Shown here in pieces: positions 61,965 through 64,000 of a stretch of DNA of 64,000 nucleotides. This DNA comes from Acidithiobacillus ferrianus. GTDB taxonomy: Bacteria; Pseudomonadota; Gammaproteobacteria; Acidithiobacillales; Acidithiobacillaceae. The position numbers were made by a program, and so were the translations under genes. Under the pieces are notes generated by a model. That model did not search any database, was not told where the DNA came from, and was given only the letters and a program-made list of their open reading frames with translations. Location: contig NZ_WNJL01000001.1 of NCBI RefSeq assembly GCF_010378095.1, forward strand, positions 99,056-163,055. Reading direction: 5' to 3'. The first letter of the stretch is position 1. Each line of letters starts with the position of its first letter.

Positions 61965-62425
61965 TTCGTCACATTGAAGGCAGCTTGCAGGCCGGTGAAC
62001 ATCGTTTTGCCCTGTTGGTCGGCCGTTTCAATCGCTTTATTACCCAGCAGTTAGAGCAGGGTGCCATCGACGCCTTGCGACGCCACGGTGCGAAAGAGGA
62101 ACATCTCCATGTCGTCCATGTCCCCGGCGCCTATGAAATGCCCTTGGTAGCGCAGAAACTGGCGCGCAGCGGCAACTACGATGCGGTGCTTTGTCTGGGG
62201 GCCGTGATCCGTGGTGGTACCCCGCATTTTGACTATGTCGCGGCAGAGGTATCCAAGGGTATCGCACAGGTCTCCATGGAGACGGGTGTGCCGGTGATTT
62301 TTGGGGTGTTGACCACGGACAGCATCGAGCAGGCCATCGAGCGCGCCGGCACCAAGGCGGGGAACAAAGGTTTCGATGCCGCCATGGTCGCGCTCGAGAT
62401 GGTGCAGCTCTTGCGCCTGATCTGA
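61961..62425 (+). CDS. ribH: 6,7-dimethyl-8-ribityllumazine synthase
   Basis: Joins the butanone phosphate with the aminouracil to make lumazine. The 154-residue protein shows [40 protein letters not shown] and [23 protein letters not shown], all family signatures. It overlaps ribBX by four bases and precedes nusB by 10. Confidence 0.97.
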   Translation: MIRHIEGSLQAGEHRFALLVGRFNRFITQQLEQGAIDALRRHGAKEEHLHVVHVPGAYEMPLVAQKLARSGNYDAVLCLGAVIRGGTPHFDYVAAEVSKGIAQVSMETGVPVIFGVLTTDSIEQAIERAGTKAGNKGFDAAMVALEMVQLLRLI

Positions 62426-62435
62426 TGCGTCCTTC

Positions 62436-62879
62436 ATGAAAATCAGCCGCCGCCGTTTGGCGCGTCAAGCCGCCGTGCAGGCGCTCTACCAGTGGCAAGT
62501 GAATCCCGGCTCTTGTGAAGAAATCGAAGCGCAGTTCACCACCGATCCCGAGCGCCTGCACGGTGCCGATGTCGCCTTTTTCAAGTGCCTTTGGCAAGGT
62601 GTCTGCGCGGCAATCCCCGAACTCGACCCGGCTATTGCCCAGGAGGTTCAAGATCGCCGCTGGGCCGATGAAATCAGCGGGGTAGAACGCGCCATTCTCC
62701 GCCTGGCTGCGTACGAGTTACGCGACCAGTTGCAGACACCCTATCGAGTGGTCATCAACGAAGCCATAGAACTAGGTAAAGATTTTGGCGCCGAACAGGG
62801 CCACCGTTTTGTGAACGCGGTGCTCGACAAGTTGGCGCAGAGGTGGCGGCATGCGGAAATATCCCTGGCCGGACGCTGA
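62436..62879 (+). CDS. nusB: Transcription antitermination factor NusB
   Basis: RNA-binding factor of the antitermination complex in rRNA transcription. The 147-residue protein begins SRRRLARQAAVQALYQWQ and has RAILRLAAYEL and VVINEAIELGKDFGAEQGHRFVNAVLDKLA, the NusB C-terminal signature. The ribH-nusB order is common. Confidence 0.96.
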   Translation: MKISRRRLARQAAVQALYQWQVNPGSCEEIEAQFTTDPERLHGADVAFFKCLWQGVCAAIPELDPAIAQEVQDRRWADEISGVERAILRLAAYELRDQLQTPYRVVINEAIELGKDFGAEQGHRFVNAVLDKLAQRWRHAEISLAGR

Positions 62880-62934
62880 AAGTGCGCCGCTGGATCCGCT
62901 CCCTTCCCCCGCGAATCGGGGACTCGCTTGGGCT

Positions 62935-62963
62935 TTGAAAAATCACACGCCATGTGCTATCAC
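62935..62963 (+). promoter_or_regulatory. Promoter upstream of the DUF2934 gene
   Basis: TTGAAA (62935-62940), 17 bases, TATCAC (62958-62963). It gives a leader of about 30 bases before ATG 63002. A small hairpin CCCCG-CGAAT-CGGGG (62907-62921) lies just upstream, after nusB, without a T-run. Confidence 0.45.
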
Positions 62964-63001
62964 CTATAGGGTCATCCTTTGGCACATCCAGGAGTCGAGC
63001 C

Positions 63002-63346
63002 ATGACGGAATCGCAGCCCAAAGCGCAGGTAAGAAAGACTAAGGAAACATCGGTAGAGCCCAAAAAACCGCGTATCCGCCGCCCGGCGACAGCGGCGACA
63101 CCCGCCATTTCCCCTGAAACGCACGCAATCGGTGCGCGCAAATCAGGCGAGGGCGCCTTTGGGGTGCCGGCCAGAACCCCGCGTAACCGGAAGCGCGGCG
63201 CGGTGCCCACCCTGTCCGCCGAAGAGCGTCAGCGCAGGATCGCCGAACGGGCTTATTATATCGCCGAAGCGCGTGGCTTTGTGGGTGGTGATTGTCAGGC
63301 GGACTGGTTCGCCGCGGAGTCTTGGGTCGACGCGCAATCGGCTTGA
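63002..63346 (+). CDS. DUF2934 domain protein
   Basis: A 114-residue basic protein. The C-terminal 35 residues match DUF2934 (ERAYYIAEARGFVGG..ADWFAAE), a short domain of unknown function, while residues 1-75 are Lys/Arg/Pro/Ala-rich and probably disordered. The start ATG 63002 follows CAGGAGTCGAGCC. It has its own promoter candidate. Confidence 0.8.
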   Translation: MTESQPKAQVRKTKETSVEPKKPRIRRPATAATPAISPETHAIGARKSGEGAFGVPARTPRNRKRGAVPTLSAEERQRRIAERAYYIAEARGFVGGDCQADWFAAESWVDAQSA

Positions 63347-63424
63347 AAAAGTTCTGGCGATACGTGAGGTGTTTGGTGTAGTCTCCGCTCTCGAAAGAGC
63401 TTGTCGAGCCCACTTGGAGTTTCT

Positions 63425-63997
63425 ATGCGCAACTATCGTGGTTTCAATAAAAGTCTCCGTCGAGTCGCGTGCGGAGCGGCTCTGCTGGTGTTGGCCATTC
63501 CGGCCGCTGAAGCACAGACTGCCGCCAAGGGGGATTCGGAGGATACCGCCACTACCCAACCTGCCGACCTGACCACGGCCAAGCTGGAGAACAGCATTGG
63601 CACACGCTGCGCCCTCGGTGAGGGAGTTCCGCAAAACTATGACTTGGCGGTGCGGTGGTTTGAGAAAGCGGCCTCGCACGGTTACGCCAAGGCCGAATAC
63701 AACCTGGGCATGCAGTATTACTTTGGCCAGGGTGTCCCCAAGGATGAAAGCAAGGCCGTGTATTGGTGGCAGAAAGCGGCGGCGCAAGGTATCAGCGCGG
63801 CCCAGTACAATCTGGGCAATCTTTATTTTTTGGGCCAGGGAGTGTCGCAGGACTATGCCAAGGCCGCCTTCTGGTGGCATAAGGCCGCGGCGTTGGGAAA
63901 TACCCAAGCTACGCGTAATCTTGCAACCCTGGCACGTTTACACCCGCACTACCAAGCGGTGGTCGCCGTTGACAAAAAGACCACGATCGCGCCCTGA
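63425..63997 (+). CDS. Exported Sel1-repeat protein
   Basis: A 190-residue protein with a signal peptide (ALLVLAIPAAEAQT) and three Sel1-like repeats of about 36 residues with the A.YNLG..Y..GQGV pattern (AEYNLGMQYYFGQGVP, AQYNLGNLYFLGQGVS). Such repeats bind proteins or help envelope assembly; partner unknown. The start ATG 63425 has TTGGAG before it. A GCTCT-CGAA-AGAGC hairpin sits at 63387-63400, just before. Confidence 0.85.
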   Translation: MRNYRGFNKSLRRVACGAALLVLAIPAAEAQTAAKGDSEDTATTQPADLTTAKLENSIGTRCALGEGVPQNYDLAVRWFEKAASHGYAKAEYNLGMQYYFGQGVPKDESKAVYWWQKAAAQGISAAQYNLGNLYFLGQGVSQDYAKAAFWWHKAAALGNTQATRNLATLARLHPHYQAVVAVDKKTTIAP

Positions 63998-64000
63998 GTC

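Overview
The window is a gene-dense, GC-rich stretch of a Gram-negative bacterial chromosome with no rRNA, tRNA, CRISPR array, insertion sequence or phage gene that I can see. Gene content (LPS core synthesis, hopanoid-linked HpnB, SulP transporter plus carbonic anhydrase, MetX/MetW, split biotin genes, OvoA) suggests an acidophilic autotroph close to Acidithiobacillus. That placement rests on gene families and style only, not on a database search. No gene-free gap exceeds 300 bases; many neighbours overlap by ATGA or share stop codons.

Layout: 1-1694 holds the 3' part of argJ and a Nudix/ThiE-like fusion. 1695-10973 is an LPS/envelope glycan cluster: a polyprenyl-phosphate glycosyltransferase with a NodB-type deacetylase, a GT4, a GT9, an O-antigen ligase, a WaaE-like GT2, waaC, a DSP-type phosphatase and waaA. 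On the minus strand 10962-15506 runs comF-trmL-ovoA-patB, a likely ovothiol operon, divergent from bioFHCD (15622-19125). Then come htpX, the aat/bpt pair, a FetB-like permease, an RNase T, a ferredoxin-reductase and small unknown proteins (19242-25860).

26051-30126 has a TetR regulator, argB, a HAD nucleotidase, an orphan HlyD-type protein (minus) and a PagL-like lipid A deacylase. The tetR and pagL promoters carry the same 12-base motif at their predicted starts. 30165-33309 is a minus-strand operon yggS-proC-yggT-yggU-bioB. 33353-36711 is pilT-pilU-hpnB. Next are trmB, purEK, dsbB, a DsbG-like protein, an ArnT-like GT39 and smpB, followed by a phospholipase-D-like synthase, ratA, bamE and fur.

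45052-47936 is rplU-rpmA-obgE-proB (minus). 48177-50363 is a carbonic anhydrase/SulP pair that probably supplies inorganic carbon. Then metE, ubiE, a GST, metW-metX (minus), an unknown membrane protein, and a glyA-nrdR-ribD-ribE-ribB(X)-ribH-nusB run. The RibBA-type protein has lost the zinc-cysteine motif of its GTP cyclohydrolase II half. The window ends with a DUF2934 protein and a periplasmic Sel1-repeat protein.

The points most worth a second look are the ovoA-patB pair, the GT2/deacetylase pair that resembles Francisella FlmF2-NaxD with an ArnT-like transferase 37 kb away, the shared tetR/pagL operator, the RibBX-like protein, and a bioF promoter whose predicted start point falls on the start codon.
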